Positions 22,145 to 33,856 of a stretch of 64,000 nucleotides of DNA are shown here, piece by piece. How positions within the stretch are numbered: position 1 is the first letter of the stretch; the number at the start of each line of letters is the position of its first letter. Where the stretch lies: positions 2,294,001-2,358,000 of the forward strand of contig NC_064673.1 of assembly GCF_023278565.1 (NCBI RefSeq), read 5' to 3'. Made by a program: the position numbers and the translations under genes. Source of the stretch: Colletotrichum lupini. Lineage: Eukaryota > Ascomycota > Sordariomycetes > Glomerellales > Glomerellaceae. The notes beneath the pieces were generated by a model. The model was not told where the DNA came from. It worked only from the letters and a program-made list of their open reading frames with translations, and searched no databases.

Positions 22145-23521
22145 TCACGATGCCTCGAAGCCATCGGCTGGATGTTCCATTGGACCTTGAGCCAAGGTCC
22201 AGACTTTGAGTGATGATTCGGAGCTGATGCATGTCGATGCCAGGCGGGGCTGGCCGTCGTTACCCGCGACACCCAGGCCATTGTCCAATTCCTCATCCCC
22301 ATGGCTGGACCATCCGCCAGAGCAAGTGGCGATTACCGATCCTGTGGGGTGGACCCCTGAGCTCCCGACGGGTGATTGATGGGCAGCCCAGTCCCATGAC
22401 TTGTCATGAACGCCCTCTGTGCAGCCAACGGCTTCATAGACGAGGACTTGGCCAGTCTCTGTTCCCGCCCATAGCTCGAAACCACCGGACGATCCACCAG
22501 TACCAGGGAAGACGTCGCAGGCCAGCCTTTGTTGGCTGTTGGTGGTTCGGCCCACTAGGACGCTCAGAGGCTGGCCTGTCCCACGCACATCGTAGACGAG
22601 AATGCCGTTTGCCTGTCGCTCATTGATGGCTAGATAGCGTCCACATGGGCTCCATATGGTTTGAACAATGCCGTTTCCCCCGATGTCTCGCCCGAAGTGA
22701 GACCTGTCAACGCCTTGGATGCTCCAGTTCGCAACGGCCTTGTTTGTCCGAGTCACGTCGTAGAGACCCATCCAACGGGACCAGGTGCCGGCGGCGACGA
22801 TACAAGCGCCAGACTCGTCCGGGTGTTGGCTTGACAGCGCAGAGACCATTCCCTTCATGCCAACGCCGCCACCTTTGAGGAGATGCCGCTTAGAAGGGAT
22901 GGTAGGGATGGTCAAGATGGGACCATCAGAGCCAGTCCGTGATACGTCAAAGTGGTCGAGGCGATTTGTCGAGCCGGCTAGGAAATGGGTCCCAGGCCAG
23001 GACCACAAGAGGGACTCAGGGCAGATGTACTCTTCTGTCTCCCGTCGGATAAGCTTGTAGGAGCATAGCGGAGGCGAAGACTGAGAGTCTGCAAAGACGT
23101 GGTAGAGCTGGATAGGGTGGTCTTTGCAGCCGAGAAGTGCAAGCTGGGTTTGCGGGTCGGCCAAGGAGAAGTAGGGTGAGACAGCTGCCGAGTAGAAGGG
23201 TTCCGGTAGACGCAGTTGCCCCTGCGGCGTCAACGTCCGGGGCCGGCCGTTGGGGTCGAGGAGATCTGCCGGCAGTACGTAGGCCGACAGCCGGTTGTCG
23301 GACGTTGAAGCGATGAGTGTTGTGCCGTCAGGAGTCCATTGGACTCCGCGAAAGAAGCTCTTGTGCTTTCCCGGTGGATCAGAATCTCTAGCGGCTATCT
23401 CGGAGGAAGCTACGAGGTCCATGGAGGGGGCGGAAAGATCGGAGGGGTCCTTGGCCGAGTTTGCTGGGTCGTAGTGTTGCTGCATGGGGTCTGCATCCTT
23501 GTTTTCCGCCGCGGGATGCAT
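22145..23521 (-). CDS. WD40 protein, WRAP53/TCAB1/Swt21-like
   Basis: Single-exon beta-propeller protein of 458 residues. Early blocks FFRGVQWTPDGTTL, CPESLLWSWPGTHFLAGS and IVQTIWSPCGRYLAI are the characteristic blades of the WRAP53/TCAB1 family, whose yeast relative is Swt21; animal members bind Cajal-body RNAs and telomerase RNA, and Swt21 associates with spliceosome components. The role here is probably in small nuclear RNP or RNA metabolism (inference). The start at 23521 is the first ATG and is followed by a polar tail before the first blade. No intron needed. Confidence 0.82.
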   Translation of the reverse strand: MHPAAENKDADPMQQHYDPANSAKDPSDLSAPSMDLVASSEIAARDSDPPGKHKSFFRGVQWTPDGTTLIASTSDNRLSAYVLPADLLDPNGRPRTLTPQGQLRLPEPFYSAAVSPYFSLADPQTQLALLGCKDHPIQLYHVFADSQSSPPLCSYKLIRRETEEYICPESLLWSWPGTHFLAGSTNRLDHFDVSRTGSDGPILTIPTIPSKRHLLKGGGVGMKGMVSALSSQHPDESGACIVAAGTWSRWMGLYDVTRTNKAVANWSIQGVDRSHFGRDIGGNGIVQTIWSPCGRYLAINERQANGILVYDVRGTGQPLSVLVGRTTNSQQRLACDVFPGTGGSSGGFELWAGTETGQVLVYEAVGCTEGVHDKSWDWAAHQSPVGSSGVHPTGSVIATCSGGWSSHGDEELDNGLGVAGNDGQPRLASTCISSESSLKVWTLAQGPMEHPADGFEAS

Positions 23522-25402
23522 CGTTGATTAGGGTTGGAGGGCAGGTGGGCGATATTGAAGATACACTAGCATTACTCAGTGGTGGGTGTGATTGGCGATG
23601 GAAAGTGAGGCTGGATCGCGCAGGGCGTTGAAGAATCAAGATTCTGCAGGCGTGAAGATCGCAGTGATATCGTCCAGGAAGCTAAACGGGGGTAGAATGT
23701 GCAGGTATTTGCCATTGAGAAGGAGTCAAGGGCATGTGGAGGGATGGATGGGATGCTCCCCGAATCGTGTTGGCGCGGTGTGCAAGTGTCAGTGGTGATG
23801 TGATTGATGCATCGTCTTCGCCTTGAATTTGAGGTCAAGTCCGAGTCGAGCAATTGGCAAGAGGAAGATTGCAGCGCTGTGTCTGCATTACTGCATTTTC
23901 AGTTGTGACCCTGGCAAGAGTGGAGACAGCTTCGGTGAGAGGCCCTGATTGTTGCCTTCACCACTAGCCTAAACTGGCTCACCACCTTCTTCACCGACCA
24001 AGTGGGTGTGCAGGTGAAGGTCGGGTCATCATGTGGTCCGTTTCCGCTGTTGGCGAGGAAGGCAGTACCTAGCTAGGTATCTTACCGGGCAAGTTGGGGA
24101 GGGCAGGCACGTTGATCGGCAGTAGAGCCCCAGACCTCAAGCGGCTTCCTTCCTCAAGCACCAAAGTAAGGCAAGGTGAGGTGAGGCGCCTCACATACTA
24201 ACCTAGGCAGTTACAACTTACGGCACGGGTTCTTGGGAGGTTTTTTGTTGTAAAGCCCCAAAGATACCGCGACTCGTGAGTGCCTTCCTTCTATGGTGTT
24301 AGGTAAGCAATGGAGCGCTCCTGCGTTTCAGCCAGGGCAGATTCAGGTACGTAAGGTAGATACGGACACGACACTACTGCGGGCAGGTGCACTGCGAAAG
24401 GAGTGGAGGTCACTAAGACAGCGACGTCATGGGGGGAGCTAGCGATGCATGTTCCTGGTCCTAGCGCTGATTGGGGAGGGACTTGCCGCCTGCAACGCCG
24501 CACCGCGCTGACACTCCGGTGACCCTACCAGCGGAAGGTACCTACTCCATTGCTCTGGCCTGCCCGCTGCGAGCCTGTGACACGAATTTCGCAGGTTGCA
24601 CTGCGCCGTCCATTGTTTCCCCGTGCTCCATGCCTCTCCCGTCCTCACCTCAAACCGTACCTAAGGTACCTAGGTCACCCGTATGGCTTTCCTTCCACTC
24701 TGACACCCAATCTCCAACCCCGCTGGTGCCGGACTTAATTCCTCCAAAGCACCACAACCAGTAGACGGACTCGACAGCTCGATTGACCTTCAACACTCAA
24801 GTGTCCTTCTGCCTTGCCTTTGGTGCCCAGGTACTGTGGATCTCAGCAGGTGAGACCTTGGAGACATTCTCTCGACCCGTGGCTGGTCGACTCATCATCT
24901 CTGCAGTTTCCTGCGTATTACCTACACATCAATCTGAGCCAGGCAGGCCATCTCCTGTCCTCCATCCACTACCACCGCAACTTGCAGCCAAGTCGCCGTG
25001 GGCCGGACTCTCTCGCGCCCATCTTCGCTGTTGCCGACTCCATCGTCCCGTCTCTCTCTCTTCTCCGTCTCTCGACGACTGCATCCCCACCCAAATCACC
25101 GAACCACCGACAGGAGCGAAGCCAAGGCGAATCCAAAGTCCCGCGACTACTTATTCCTGACCTTCCGACGATTACGCAATGCTCGCCTAGCTGCTACTTC
25201 CTCTTCCATCTTGCCGCTCTGCTTTGGGTTTCCGGGACCCCGTCATCCTTCCTCTGCGACGCGACGGACAACCCGCCTGTGGTTATACTCGAGAAAGAGC
25301 TGGTGTCACTGCCCACCAAAACAGCCGAGGCTGTTCATTGCAACCCACTTCCGAGACCAACGCCTGCACATTGCCATACTCCGGACGGTCCTGCTACCAA
25401 GT
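23522..25402. other. Intergenic / divergent promoter region and C-rich leader
   Basis: About 1.9 kb between divergent genes. The right half (about 24,600-25,400) is pyrimidine-rich on the plus strand and is probably the long leader of the PQ-loop gene. AGGTA/TACCT motifs occur at about 24,066-24,082 and 24,656-24,676. Open frames of up to 202 codons in the leader (24,814-25,422) reflect lack of purines rather than coding and overlap the PQ-loop start. Confidence 0.5.
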
Positions 25403-26570
25403 ATGGTTGTGACAATCTTTGACGACCGCTGCGCCGAGCTTCGCGCTCCTGGCTTCCTCAATCTGACGATTTCCATGTGAGTCCAGCTCTACGAAGGGTT
25501 TCTGTATTATGCCAAGCAACAGCTAATTTGTTCCACACAGTATCATCCTCATCGGTCTCATCGTCTCCTACCTGCCGCAGCACTACCGAATTATCGCCAG
25601 AGGCACCTCGGAAGGCATCTCGCCATGGTTCGTCTTGCTGGGAGTCACGTCCGCCACTGCCGGCTTCGCCAACATTCTGACCGTCCCGCCCTCGAGACGC
25701 GACATTGCCTGCTGTAGCGAATTGGGTACTTTCGAATGTGCTGCTGGCTTACTCGGAATTGCCCAGCTGGGCATGCAATGGATCTCCTTCGCGCTGATGT
25801 GAGTTTCCCCTCCCATGTTTGTTCGCCAATGGCACATACACGCACTAACTCGTGCCTCTGGCAGCCTTGTCCTGTTCCTCATCTTCTTCCGGTACGACAA
25901 TGCGACTGTTCCCGATGAGGAGCTGGTCGATAAGCCACCCTCGTGGCACACTGCTATAATGGTCGGCTCCGTGAGCTTGATCCACGGCCTGCTCGTCATC
26001 ATCCTGACTGTGGTCTTCACCACCGCGCTCAGAGACCACCTCGACTTGTGGGCAAATTTCCTCGGCGTCATGGCCGCCGCTCTTGCCGCGGTCCAGTACA
26101 TTCCGCAAATCTGGACAACCTACCACATCAAGCACGTCGGCAGCTTGAGCATCCCCATGATGTGCATCCAGACCCCCGGCGGCTTCCTCTTCGCCGGAAG
26201 CCTATTTGCCCGCCTTGGCTGGGAAGGATGGAGCACGTGGGGCGTTTTCGTCCTAACTGCCTCAATACAGGGCGTTCTTCTCGCCATGGCCATTTACTAC
26301 GAATTTCAGGAGCACCACGGAGAGCCGCAATCTCCAACCCTCGTCGACGAGCCAAGACGCCCTAACCCGACCAGAACATACTCGGAAGGTTGGGAGCAGG
26401 GCCTTCCTGGCCCTTACACGGCCCATCCCGAACGGTACGCCGACACAGAGGAGGAGCTGGAGCGGTTACAAGACAGAGAGGAGCGGCAGGTTGAGCGAGA
26501 GACGAGACCTCTGCTGCGTCCAGGCGGCATTGGTGACCCGCACAAGAATTACAATGCCACGGACGATTGA
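25403..26570 (+). CDS. PQ-loop repeat membrane protein
   Basis: Seven-helix membrane protein of 345 residues in three exons (introns 25477-25540 and 25799-25864, both phase-checked). It has the two hallmark PQ motifs: YLPQHYRI at residues 35-42 and YIPQIWTTY around 189-197, each followed by a Ser-containing loop (TSEGIS, VGSLSI). PQ-loop proteins are organellar transporters, with lysosomal or vacuolar amino acid exporters and SWEET/MPC relatives in the same fold. The C-terminal 80 residues form a charged cytosolic tail rich in Glu and Arg. The first exon codes only 24 residues, MVVTIFDDRCAELRAPG..., just before helix 1. Confidence 0.88.
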
Positions 26571-27765
26571 GTGCTCCCAATTAGAGCGCTCTTAAATTTG
26601 TTTTAGCCTGGCAACGTAGAATGTAGCAGTACTTATTTTAATAACGGGGAGACCTTGCAAATACTATTCTTCTTTTCCCCTTTTCTAGGCTGAAATACAT
26701 CCCATTCGCGAAACCTTTCCACAGTGACCTAATCATCGGCGTGTTTTTTGACGGTGATGCTATACTTACCTTTGACCTCGAGATACTCGCCCACTAAGGT
26801 AGGTACCGAGCACGTGGAGCAGAAGCAGAACGACACATCCGCCGTGGAATAACCGCCAAAACACGAAAAAGTGATCGCGAAAACGACCAAAACGAAAGCG
26901 AGCAATACGACCGAACCTTAATCCTGCAAGCTGTTCTACCCATCTTGTCTCTCGTGCATGTTGCACCGCGGGGTTCCTCGGCGTTCCCGTGATCGTCGAA
27001 TATTCATCGACATGGAAGCTAGCTCCCGCAGACTAAAGTTGGGTTGGATATCGCAATGTATGTATAGTGGCCCAGTGGGCTACCAATGATACAAAACAAG
27101 CCAAGCTGGCTCCGATGGAGTAGAGTAAGCACATGAACATCGTGTTTGAAGCCAAGGCCACGGCGTTATCCTCCATCCTCAATTCCAGCATTTGCCACCG
27201 CTCTGTATTTGACATCCCTGGCCTTGTCATATTCGCGACTGAATACTCTGCAGCCGGATGGAGGCCTATGAAGCTGGACCGTTTGAATGGCCTTTTCGTG
27301 TTGTAGTCCCTCGCACATTGGAGATCACCTCGTGCAGGTTTAGACCTCACTGCCTTGGGCAATATTCGTACCGAATACTCCATTTGGCTACGGTATTCTC
27401 CGACGAGGGTACATTGTCCGTCGAAAGATGTTCGATTACGATTCAGCTCACATTTAAATATCGGCATCATACCGCCAGCTCGTTAGTCGCCCTCGCCGAC
27501 CAAAGCTATGTAACTGGCATTCTAGGTTTGAAAACCCGGCGAGTCTCCGTCCGAGATCTCGCTCCAGAGATCACCGCAGTTTGACTGCTCCCAATGCCAC
27601 ATGCGTGGGCATGCTCTATGAAATAAGCGTCTCAAACGTATCTAACCAACAGATCCCTTCTTCCTCCAAGCTTCGTAGGCATCTACTCACAAAAGCAGTC
27701 TATTAGAGTGCGGTGGAAAGGCCCGGTTTGCAACAAGAGCGATGCTGCGACAGGCAGCAAAATTC
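26571..27765. other. Intergenic between convergent genes
   Basis: About 1.2 kb. It contains a TAAGGTAGGTACC motif at about 26,796-26,808 and otherwise unremarkable sequence. An open frame of 145 codons on the minus strand (27,033-27,470) and an antisense one have no recognisable features. Confidence 0.45.
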
Positions 27766-28988
27766 TTAGCACATCTCCCACAGAGGACGAGGCAAGACTG
27801 TATGCTTCTTCGGACTCGACCGCTTGCCTTGCTCCCGTACCGTCACGTACACCACCCGGCGGGCAGGCTCGCCTGTAGTGACAGAGTGGGATTGTAGACC
27901 GTAGTAATCCGAGATGGAATGCGTCAACCATCGCCTGTAGAACACCAAGGTCAATAAACATCGCAAAGAGAGAGGGAGCAGGGCCATACTTGAAAGAAGC
28001 ACTCTCGTCATCCCCCAGCGAGTCAAACACCATCCCGTCATCAACCTTCTCACTCCCCACCTCCCGCCTAGCCTTCTTCCACCCCTTGCCAGCAGAAGCC
28101 ATCCCCTTCCTGCCGACAAACACAATCTCCTCGTCCTCGCTATCTCCCTCCGCATCGCTCGCCTCGCTCCGCTCCTTCAAGAAACTCCGCACGGGTTCTT
28201 CGAGCACACGCACCCAGCCGCGAACGGCGGGCGTCCGCTTTGCAGTATCGCGCAGGTCGCGCGGCACCTCGCCGACAGACAAGCCCGTCGCGGACCCGTC
28301 CTTCCGTTGCTGCTTCTTGCGCTGAGCCTGGAGCTTGGCGGTCTTCTCTTCGATGCGTTGGCGGAGGCCGGTATCCCAGTACTGGGCGACTTGGTAGGGG
28401 ACGACTTGGACCGGGTAGGTTGGATGGACTTCCCAGTCGCTTGGGAGGGGCGGTTGAGCGTTTGGTACGCCAATGAGGCGATCTATGAGACGGGAACAAC
28501 GTGGTTAGCTATTGGAAGACAAAGAAAGACCAGGGTGATGTGTTCATCATTGCAAGTCCTCCTGTATCCAAGAGAAGGGAAGGCTCACCATTCTCCCATC
28601 GCCGACGCGCCCGACTCCCCTCATTCCCCTTCAAAAGCTGCTCTCTTTTTTTCTGACTATCCCGCCTGCTCAATGGTCGACGGATAGGCGTCTGTTGTAC
28701 AGTCGTTGTCTTCTCGGCGGCAATCGTGACAGCAGCAGAGGCCTTCTTGACCTGCTCATCGAGGTCGATAGTCAGCGGCGTTCCCGTGCCGCGGGCAATG
28801 GGGCTAACGCTCAGGGACTCGAGGGCGGATACAGTCCAGGCCTCGATATCAACGGAGCCGGCGGTCGCGCTCTGGGCTGCGACGTGGGCGGCGACCGGAG
28901 TCTGGGACTGGGGTGGCGGCGAGGAGACGGTGTTTGGGATCTGGTGGTCGATGGCCTCAGGGGGAGGGACGGCGCTGAAGATTGCCAT
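27766..28988 (-). CDS. R3H domain protein with R3H-associated N-terminal domain
   Basis: Nucleic-acid-binding protein of 353 residues in three exons (introns 28483-28588 and 27935-27989). The N-terminal half has the R3H-associated block: DSQKKREQLLKGNEG and RARRRWEN, then after the intron D-RLIGVPNAQPPLPSDW and YQVAQYWDTGLRQRIEE. After an acidic linker the last exon encodes SISDYYGLQSHSVTTGEPAR, the R3H helix and GxxARR-like end, where single-stranded nucleic acid is bound. The architecture matches animal R3HDM4. The 55-bp second intron has no stop in the upstream frame, so retention would swap the R3H end for an unrelated 77-residue tail. Confidence 0.82.
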
Positions 28989-30003
28989 GTTGGGTGGTCG
29001 GGGTGATGATCGCGTGAAGGGATGGCTTTCGGCGGCAGCAGTGGGATCGGGAATTGGATAAGGTAGATGGATGGATGCTGAGAGCGGAACGCGGAGAGGA
29101 AGAGCCAGAGGAGAGGTGACGGGAGGTAGGGTTCAGGGCTGCCGATAAGGGGGCGATAACGGCGGCGATCGCGGGGTGGGTGCTGCAGATAACAGAGAGT
29201 TTAGGTGGTTGGGGAGAAGACGGGGGCTTGGTGCTGTGAGGCGTCTATCGCAGGTCTAGGGGCTGTTCTCGAGGGTAAGGATTCTAATAATGCGTAGAGG
29301 TCTAAGGTAGGTAGATCATACATGTACGACAATGGTAGTTGAAATGAGGATGAAGTGGGAATGGCATTACTGGGGGAGATCGATGATGGCGACCGGGGTT
29401 GGATTAGCTCCGGGGGGAAGTAGTGTGCAGTGGATGACACACTTGATTTGGGAGCTTCGGCCAATCACGATGCGAGCGCAAACCACGTCTTCTCATTCGG
29501 CGTGATTCACAAGAGCCAATTATGGCGGCTCTTGAATCACGTCGACTCATCTTTGCTCATTCAAATGCCTCACACAGCTGAATGATAATAAACAGTTCGA
29601 AGGCGACTTCTATCACTGGAAATTGTACTACTCCGGGCTTTAGTGGTACTCTCAGGCATTTGCGTGGGGCATAGTGAGATTGTTTGTACCTTGTTTCACT
29701 AGGTAGGTACTTGTAGTAAGTGAGTAACTACCAAAACGGCGCGAAGCATCGTTCTCAGGACGCAACCCTACTTCTCTCATCACTTCACATCAGTCTTATC
29801 TGCTCTTATGCTCCCCACCGACTTCTGTATTCCCAAAATCCTTTTCATCCTGCTGCAGGTTGCATGGTACCATCGCCGGGGTATTTGCGAATGAGTTGAA
29901 GTCCGCGAGTGTGTTTCGATCTTAGGGAGAACTCTCCCTCCATAACTGCTCATCTCCATGGTATATCATGAGTAGTTTGACTGGCTTCTTCTGAACTTGA
30001 AGC
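28989..30003. other. Intergenic, with one doubtful small frame
   Basis: About 1 kb upstream of the R3H gene. It holds the R3H promoter and a doubtful small frame listed separately. AGGTAGGTA motifs occur at about 29,305-29,314 and 29,701-29,710. Confidence 0.45.
29201..29464 (-). CDS. Small Pro/Ser-rich hypothetical protein, doubtful
   Basis: Open frame of 87 codons beginning MAEAPKSSVSSTAHYFPPEL. It has an ordinary-looking composition but is rich in Ser and Pro and has no motif, signal peptide or membrane segment. It lies 212 bp upstream of the R3H gene on the same strand and could be an upstream ORF in its leader or chance. I do not recognise it. Confidence 0.2.
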   Translation of the reverse strand: MAEAPKSSVSSTAHYFPPELIQPRSPSSISPSNAIPTSSSFQLPLSYMYDLPTLDLYALLESLPSRTAPRPAIDASQHQAPVFSPTT

Positions 30004-30339
30004 CTAGTTCATATGGCAGATATCCAAGTACCAGTCTTGCGCTACCCAGGCCTCAGCTTTGCTACAAGCGCCATACGTGCATGAAGCGAGGGCATGGTGG
30101 GACCAGAAGCGCATGTGGAACATCTTGTCCATACAAAAGTCGTAGACGCTGACTTTGTTGATGTTGGGGGGGTACAGGTGATTCTCGCTTTGGAGACAAC
30201 CCTGCCAGCATTCGGGGAGCTGGTGAATTGGAAGTGGCCCCCTTGAGAGCGTTTCTTCGTCCTTGGGTCCTCCAAGTTCTCCTGCAACTGCAAGGGAGAC
30301 GCTGGAGAGGACGGCGAAGATTGTCGTCGTTGGCTTCAT
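30004..30339 (-). CDS. Small secreted 6-Cys protein, paralogue A (effector candidate)
   Basis: Single-exon gene for 111 residues. Signal peptide MKPTTTIFAVLSSVSLAVAG is followed by an 88-residue mature region with six Cys spaced C-x3-C-x20-C-x17-C-x4-C-x15-C. The first pair sits in LPECWQGCL, reminiscent of the start of CFEM domains (LPxCAxxC), and SCTYGACS recalls their later Cys pair, but two of the eight CFEM Cys are missing. A paralogue lies at 41887-42207: I count about 50 identities in 88 ungapped positions. Size, secretion and Cys content fit apoplastic effectors of plant-associated fungi (inference). A TATA box lies 134 bp upstream. Confidence 0.85.
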   Translation of the reverse strand: MKPTTTIFAVLSSVSLAVAGELGGPKDEETLSRGPLPIHQLPECWQGCLQSENHLYPPNINKVSVYDFCMDKMFHMRFWSHHALASCTYGACSKAEAWVAQDWYLDICHMN

Positions 30340-30472
30340 TTTGGTGGTTGGTTGATGTGTTGTGAAGTGGAGTCTCTTGTGATGTTCGTTGCGTCTCCTG
30401 AGTGTGCCAACAAGCTTGTGTGGATCGCGAAGCTTGACTGATAAGTGATGCCGGATGAAGATGGATGCTTTG

Positions 30473-30478
30473 TTTATA
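30473..30478 (-). promoter_or_regulatory. TATA box of secreted 6-Cys gene A
   Basis: TATAAA on the minus strand, 134 bp before the ATG at 30339. Motif and position only. Confidence 0.4.
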
Positions 30479-32397
30479 GAAGAGCAGCCAATGAGTGATG
30501 AAGCTTGTGAATGACAGATGCTTACTGACGAGGAATGAAACTTGAGGAGGCCTAATTCCTAAGAATCAGAGACGTTGTAAATGGAAGAGTGCCTTCGGTC
30601 TGAGCGTCCTATCGTGCTTTTCTGGGAGGTATCGTGCTCTTTATGTATCTGTCCATACCATCTATATCCGTCCTGCCGCTCAAGACCTAGAACCTTAACC
30701 GAAAATTACTCGTGACCTCAAAGGTCAACATCCACGAACCTTGAGAACTACGCTTATACATGGAGTGTCAAATTGAGGCTAACAGTTCGGTATCAAGGTT
30801 CTCACGCAACCTAAGGCTGGCCTGTTGGCCAAGAGGCGCCCCGGCCACATAAGGTTTCCCAAGGCCATGGTATGCCGCGAAGCCTCCACCCTGCGTAAAT
30901 TTCAAGATGGAAAGTCTCCTTTGTCAGTCACGAGTATTGGAATACCATACCTCAGTTAAGATACGAGCAAACGGGAAGGTGGTCTTGAACGAATCGTGAG
31001 CCATGTCCGATCTACTGACGTTGTCACTTTGAGATTACTGCCGACAGATAGGCTTGGACCTTGCGAAGCTTCGATTTCTCGTCTGCTAGTGTCACTTTCG
31101 CCAAAGCTTGTGGGATGGCCACCAAAAGTCCTCGGCGGCAAACGCTGGGCAGTAGGTGATTGGTAACCTGCGAAAGAGACTAGAGCTGCTGAGAGAAATT
31201 GTCGTAGCGGACGAGGAAGCACCTTCTACGCCCTTCCTCCTAAAATGGACGCTTAGACAAGCCGTTAGACTACCGTATAGCTGGCCGTTGAAAGAGAGCA
31301 GTTCGACATCAAGACCTCGTGTCTTTCGCGCAAGCTGGAGCTCATACCGCTTGACTAGGTACTTGGAGTTCAACAGGTACCTTCTTCTACGTGTCGAATA
31401 GAATCCCAAAGAGCTCTTACCTTAGTAACTTGGCTACCTTCCAGGCTGCTGGCTGCTGAGGAGATGGGTCGAGACGTTCCGATACTTGATTCTGTCTACC
31501 AGAGCTCACCGTAGTGGATTCCAATCCCTGACACCTCCTTCTGCCATGTAAGGTAAGGGAAGATACCTCGACCTACCTACCTTCCTTAATATTGACGTGG
31601 AAAGAGCTCCGACAGTAGTTTCATACTCTGCCATAACGGCCAGACCGCTCGCCGCCGCCGAAATACCTCAACTATGCTACGGATGACTGCCCACAAGCAC
31701 TCAGTCAACAAGGAAATGAGGCGATCTAAGACGGAACTAGGATGATCTAATCATACATCTAGCACTGCATATTGGGGGTCTGGTAAGAGGGGAAGTGGGT
31801 GTGAGGTCGCCACGCCGACATTTTCTCCCAACTACCTTACAAGAGGCTTTTGCAGGCAGAAAGGTCGTTTGCCCGGTCAGCACCTCTTTCCTAATCCACG
31901 ATAAAGGGACTCAAACATCAGAAACGGCAAGTCCAATTTAATTGCTTATCATTTGGTGCAGGCACCTTATCTTCACTATTACCTGGGTATTTCAATTAAT
32001 TTGTTGTACACTTTCCTTTCTCAGTGGCGTCTTGAACACTACGAACCCATAACTATGCCATTTCCATTTTGAGGTGTGGAAGGAGCTCGCTCGGACTTTC
32101 GATAAGGTAGATGTTCTCATCGTCCTTTTCCTTCTCTCTTGATTGATCTCAAAATAAGCAAGATGACCCTGGAGACTGCCTCCATAAGGTACGCTTAGAA
32201 GTGACCTGACCAGGGCAGAAGCGAGCAAGTGAGGCGGATGAGGTCCTGTCATTGACCAGAAGTCCTACAGATTGATGGCCTGTGTCCGACTTCAGGTTTT
32301 CCCGGCACCCTTCGGAAATTTCAAACGTAATACTGCTGTAGGAGTCAGGAAAGCACTGCGCTCTGCCGCCCATCAGTTGGTGACCCACCTATTCCAA

Positions 32398-32415
32398 CCT
32401 AGGTACCTACCTAGG
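32398..32415. repeat. AGGTA/TACCT motif cluster
   Basis: CCTAGGTACCTACCTAGG is the densest example of a short, near-palindromic motif that recurs through the intergenic DNA of this window. Function unknown. Confidence 0.5.
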
Positions 32416-33810
32416 TGGAAGGTGGGACGGCGTGGACAGGAGCGGGTCAAACTCTCCGGGCCAATCACAGCAGCTCATTTTGACCACCAACGTAACTGCC
32501 TTCCTCGAGCTACCTACCTACCTTAGTGAGGCGACGGGTACCTCGCGTCCAGTCGCCATGCAATGGGAAAGACCGCAGAATTGTAGCTCCTTACACTTTA
32601 AATCGTCGACTGATCGATTCAATCAAGCCGACCACGTCATTGTTGCGTGACTGCTCTTCGAAAGGGAGGTGAAGATCGGATTCTCGAGGAAAGTGTGAGT
32701 CCGCTGACATGAGGAAGGGCATCCCGTCGGAATGACTGTCGGGCGATGGTAAGTTTCTGTCCTTGATGCTTGTTGCAAAACTTCGACTTCTTGCCTCTGC
32801 AGTCCCCGGCCTTCCATGCCCGTCAGTTCGGATGCTTGCCCAAGGTAGTCTGGTGGGAAAGCCAACAGATACATTCAGATTCCTAGTCACGCATCGTATT
32901 TGCTGTTATTGCGGATCTTCCATGCGAGATTGCTGCGTCAGGTTAGATGGGAGAATCCCGTACGTCTTGTCTAGGTAAGTAAGGTAGGTTAGGTATTCTG
33001 CTTCCACGGGTCTTCCTCTGTTCTTGTAAGCTCTCGTCACATACATCTTGCCGCCTCTTGCTCTTCCGAGTCCAACCACCTTAGTCGTTCTTTCCTGTCA
33101 TCGAGACCCCTGGGAGCCTGCTAGAGACAGGAAGGTACCTTATTACATGAATAGAGACGCGGTACGCGGGCATGCTGAAGCTTGTGTGGTGGTGGAAAGA
33201 ACGAAAAATGAATGGACTTTGATCACCGTCATCTCAGACCTTAATGCGTCTTTCCTCAAGGCGGGCAAGGTATGTGAAGGGAGTCTGGAAACATGGGTAA
33301 AAGACACGGTTCGCCAGTGATTGCTATTTGTTGCTCATGACGATTCAAGTGTGTTGATAGCTGCTGCAATTCCTGCCATGCAGGGAGCACTTCCTTCCTA
33401 CCTTGAAAGTTAGTATTCTTTGGGGTGCCTTCCGCTCCTCGACATGGCGTTCCTTCCCTCGTTGTCTCTCAAAGCCCTTGTCGTCATTGTGGTGCCTCCA
33501 TGCCTGACGAACCTGCTGGTTCTTGAGAAGGAGGAAGGTACGGGGACTCATGATCAGGCCAGAGAAGGAAGGAAGCCCGCAAAAACTCTCTCGTGGGCGT
33601 TCTACTTAATCCCCTTCTCGCCCCTTTCCCCTCTTCTGAACTTCTTCTCTTCTTCGGACCACGAGTAACGTACGTTGACCACCCCCAAAGGACGAGTTTT
33701 CGATCAAACTTTGCTGACTTGACTACAGACGAATCTCAAGTGAACTGCCTTCTCGTCTTTTTTTTCGTCTACTCTTTGTCCTTTCATCAGAACCTGCCGC
33801 AATCTGCTCT

Positions 33811-33852
33811 CCGCCGCCGCCATCTGCTCTCTGCCGCCGCCGCCGCCGCCGC
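33811..33852 (+). repeat. GCC trinucleotide tract in 5' leader
   Basis: Two copies of ATCTGCTCT followed by (CCG)n runs end just before the ATG at 33857. It could form a GC-rich structure in the leader of the DHYC gene. Confidence 0.6.
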
Positions 33853-33856
33853 AGCC

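Larger units (their letters stand above)
30340..33856. other. Large gene-free interval
   Basis: About 3.5 kb without a supportable gene. It has an unusual density of AGGTA/TACCT motifs (31,545-31,585; 32,398-32,415; 32,510-32,523; 32,971-32,993; 33,132-33,139) and pyrimidine-rich tracts near the right end, which is probably the leader of the next gene. Open frames of up to 105 codons have no motif. Confidence 0.45.

Noticed and set aside
24814..25422. 202-codon open frame upstream of the PQ-loop gene
   Set aside because: C/T-rich leader that overlaps the PQ-loop start in another frame; no motif.
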